From: Sulfolobus islandicus Y.N.15.51
GTDB lineage: Archaea > Thermoproteota > Thermoprotei_A > Sulfolobales > Sulfolobaceae
Length of the DNA stretch: 64,000 bases
Direction: 5' to 3'
Assembly (NCBI RefSeq): GCF_000022485.1
Contig: NC_012623.1
Location: 2,134,501 to 2,198,500 of the forward strand
A model generated the notes under the pieces. It ran no database searches. It was not told the origin of the DNA and saw only the letters and a program-made list of their open reading frames with translations. Shown here piece by piece: positions 63,009-64,000 of the stretch; position 1 is the first letter of the stretch, and every line of letters begins with the position of its first letter. The translations under genes and the position numbers were made by a program.

Positions 63009-63390
63009 CTCTTCTTCTTTAGTAAAATTTTTCTCTAAAGAGAAGGGTTGGGAAAAGGTTGTGGAAATTATATCTGAAGGAGTGATGACCTTGGACTTAT
63101 CGATTAAGGAAGTTGCTAACTCCTTGTGGAAAAAGATCCTTTTAGGCGAAATGAAAGAGGACGTCGTAATTAAAATACTTTCTGACTTATTAAAAAGAGA
63201 GGCTCTATTGATTGTAAGCCAAGATGAATACTTGATTGAGGCATTTAAGATCGCTAATAGGAATAAAATAACTGTTTATGACTCCTTGTTCATCGCATTA
63301 GCTAAGTCGAATAACCTTGAGTTAGTAACGTCTGATAAAAAGCAGTACGAAGTTGCGATAAAAGAAGGAGTTAATACGCTATTAATATAA
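62995..63390 (+). CDS. vapC: VapC-type PIN toxin
   Basis: 131 aa from GTG 62995: MRVIDSSSLVKFFSKEKG (first Asp), LDLSIKEVANSLWKK (Glu), ITVYDSLFIALAK (Asp) and LVTSDKKQYEV (last Asp). Standard length. Coupled with the antitoxin; ribonuclease activity expected. Confidence 0.87.
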   Translation: MRVIDSSSLVKFFSKEKGWEKVVEIISEGVMTLDLSIKEVANSLWKKILLGEMKEDVVIKILSDLLKREALLIVSQDEYLIEAFKIANRNKITVYDSLFIALAKSNNLELVTSDKKQYEVAIKEGVNTLLI

Positions 63391-63492
63391 GGACTAAAAA
63401 AGGCAGTCCTTTTCCACTTACTTAGCTTGTTTAAGTTGAAATTATCGAGCACTTTATTTATGTCAATTTACCTCTTGTAGGCGAAATTATTA

Positions 63493-63687
63493 CTAAGTCT
63501 TTAATGTTAAATTTCTCCTTAACTTTAGGCCACGCTTTAAATACTCCTCACCCTCAGCCATATACTTCTCAGCCAATTCAATTCTTAACTTAATGCTCTC
63601 TTTAGGGTCAATGCGGGACAAAGCTGAAAGTATTAACTCCTTGACGTCAATGCCTTTTTCCTCAGTCCTCTTTATTAACTCCTCCAT
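63493..63687 (-). pseudogene. PaREP1-family N-terminal fragment
   Basis: 64 codons from ATG 63687: DPKESIKLRIELAEKYMAEG followed by EEYLKRG, the N-terminal helix pair of PaREP1 proteins. It ends in a basic tail (LKLRRNLTLKT) not typical of the family, about where the usual protein would continue. Probably truncated; the start lies 9 bp from the IS1-like end. Confidence 0.55.
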
Positions 63688-63696
63688 AAGTTAAAC

Positions 63697-64000
63697 TGAG
63701 TGTGGTGGTAGTGTCGTCGTTAAGTTATTTATATTTGTATAACGAGTATTACTTATGGGTAGGAAGCCTGTATTTAGGCAAGACGTTTCTTGTCCCTCTT
63801 GTGGTAGTCATCATGTTGTTAAGTGTGGTAGGCCTTTGGGTAGGCAGAAGTTTTTGTGTAGGGATTGTGGTAAGTACTTCTTGGGTGATGCTAGTTATCA
63901 TCATCATTCTAGGAAGTTGAGGGAGGAGGCTTTGAGAATGTATGCTAATGGTATGAGTATGAGGGCTATTTCTAGGGTGCTTAACGTACCTCTTGGTACT
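63697..64000 (+). mobile_element. IS1-like element, cut by the window end
   Basis: The left terminal repeat TGAGTGTGGTGGTAGTGTCG starts at 63697, like the ends of the 370-bp derivative at 4576. The transposase begins 58 bp further on. The element continues beyond 64000. Confidence 0.8.
63755..64000 (+). CDS. IS1-family transposase (partial)
   Basis: The start is ATG 63755. CPSCGSHHVVKCGRPLGRQK, then FLCRDCGKYFLGDA is the N-terminal zinc ribbon, followed by a helix-turn-helix (YANGMSMRAISRVLNVPLGT) at the window edge. It is intact as far as it goes, unlike the copy at 28494-29036. The DDE part lies outside. Confidence 0.85.
   Translation, partial: MGRKPVFRQDVSCPSCGSHHVVKCGRPLGRQKFLCRDCGKYFLGDASYHHHSRKLREEALRMYANGMSMRAISRVLNVPLGT

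Overview
The window reads as chromosome of a thermoacidophilic crenarchaeon of the order Sulfolobales (Sulfolobus, Saccharolobus or Acidianus type). The DNA is AT-rich, starts are largely leaderless with TATA-like boxes about 25-30 nt upstream, GTG and TTG starts are common, and the mobile elements are the families typical of this order: IS5/ISC1058-like, IS110, IS607, IS200/IS605 TnpB-only, IS1-like, ISH3-like and IS630, with VapBC and PaREP1 genes. I saw no rRNA, tRNA or CRISPR array. The species is not determinable by eye.

Region by region. 0-1.9 kb: one end of a type III-like locus (Cas7/Csm3-like RAMP, a small helical protein and a partial aspartyl-protease-like gene). 2.4-15.4 kb: a cell-surface glycan cluster with a Wzx-like flippase, a large polytopic membrane protein, several GT2 and GT4 glycosyltransferases and FkbM-type methyltransferases; several of these carry frameshifts. 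15.5-18.1 kb: an IS5-family element with a 9-bp target duplication, itself interrupted by an intact IS110 element with a bridge-RNA-like leader. 18.1-21.7 kb: decayed surface genes and two MITEs, one of them sitting in an FkbM gene. 22.1-25.2 kb: an operon for UDP-glucose, UDP-glucuronate and UDP-xylose. 25.2-46.9 kb: a defence-like island. It holds a broken PD-(D/E)XK nuclease, an OLD/PARIS-like ATPase plus TOPRIM pair, a three-gene HEPN cassette, a type III-like Cas10/Cas7/Cas5 operon with an apparently dead cyclase, a PIN cassette, a nucleotidyltransferase pair, VapBC, several TnpB copies and a zinc-ribbon-less TnpB-related gene with an upstream structured RNA. 47.2-50.7 kb: the dTDP-rhamnose genes rmlC, rmlD, rmlA and rmlB. 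50.7-64 kb: an IS-rich zone with two near-identical inverted IS607 copies about 6.5 kb apart, PaREP1 genes, a DUF234-type ATPase, ISH3-like and IS110 elements, two more VapBC pairs, and an IS1-like element cut by the window end.

How the genes work together. The nucleotide-sugar genes (galU, ugd, uxs and rmlABCD) supply UDP-xylose, UDP-glucuronate and dTDP-rhamnose. The clustered glycosyltransferases, methyltransferases and flippase probably build and export a methylated surface glycan from such donors. The 25-47 kb island groups immune and toxin modules that are repeatedly entered by TnpB elements.

Caveat: many genes differ from an intact reading frame by one base, often in a short A run (for example 9220-9226, 33649-33651, 48059-48062 and about 20975). 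Some of these may be sequence errors rather than real pseudogenes, and raw reads would settle this.

Most noteworthy: (i) the TnpB-related gene at 42.3 kb with a 54-aa partner and an upstream RNA that has a covarying second copy at 32.5 kb; (ii) two unrelated IS110 elements whose leaders share the same bridge-RNA-like layout; (iii) the type III-like locus with a cyclase-dead Cas10 and no array; (iv) the small cassettes that end in a HEPN or PIN ribonuclease.
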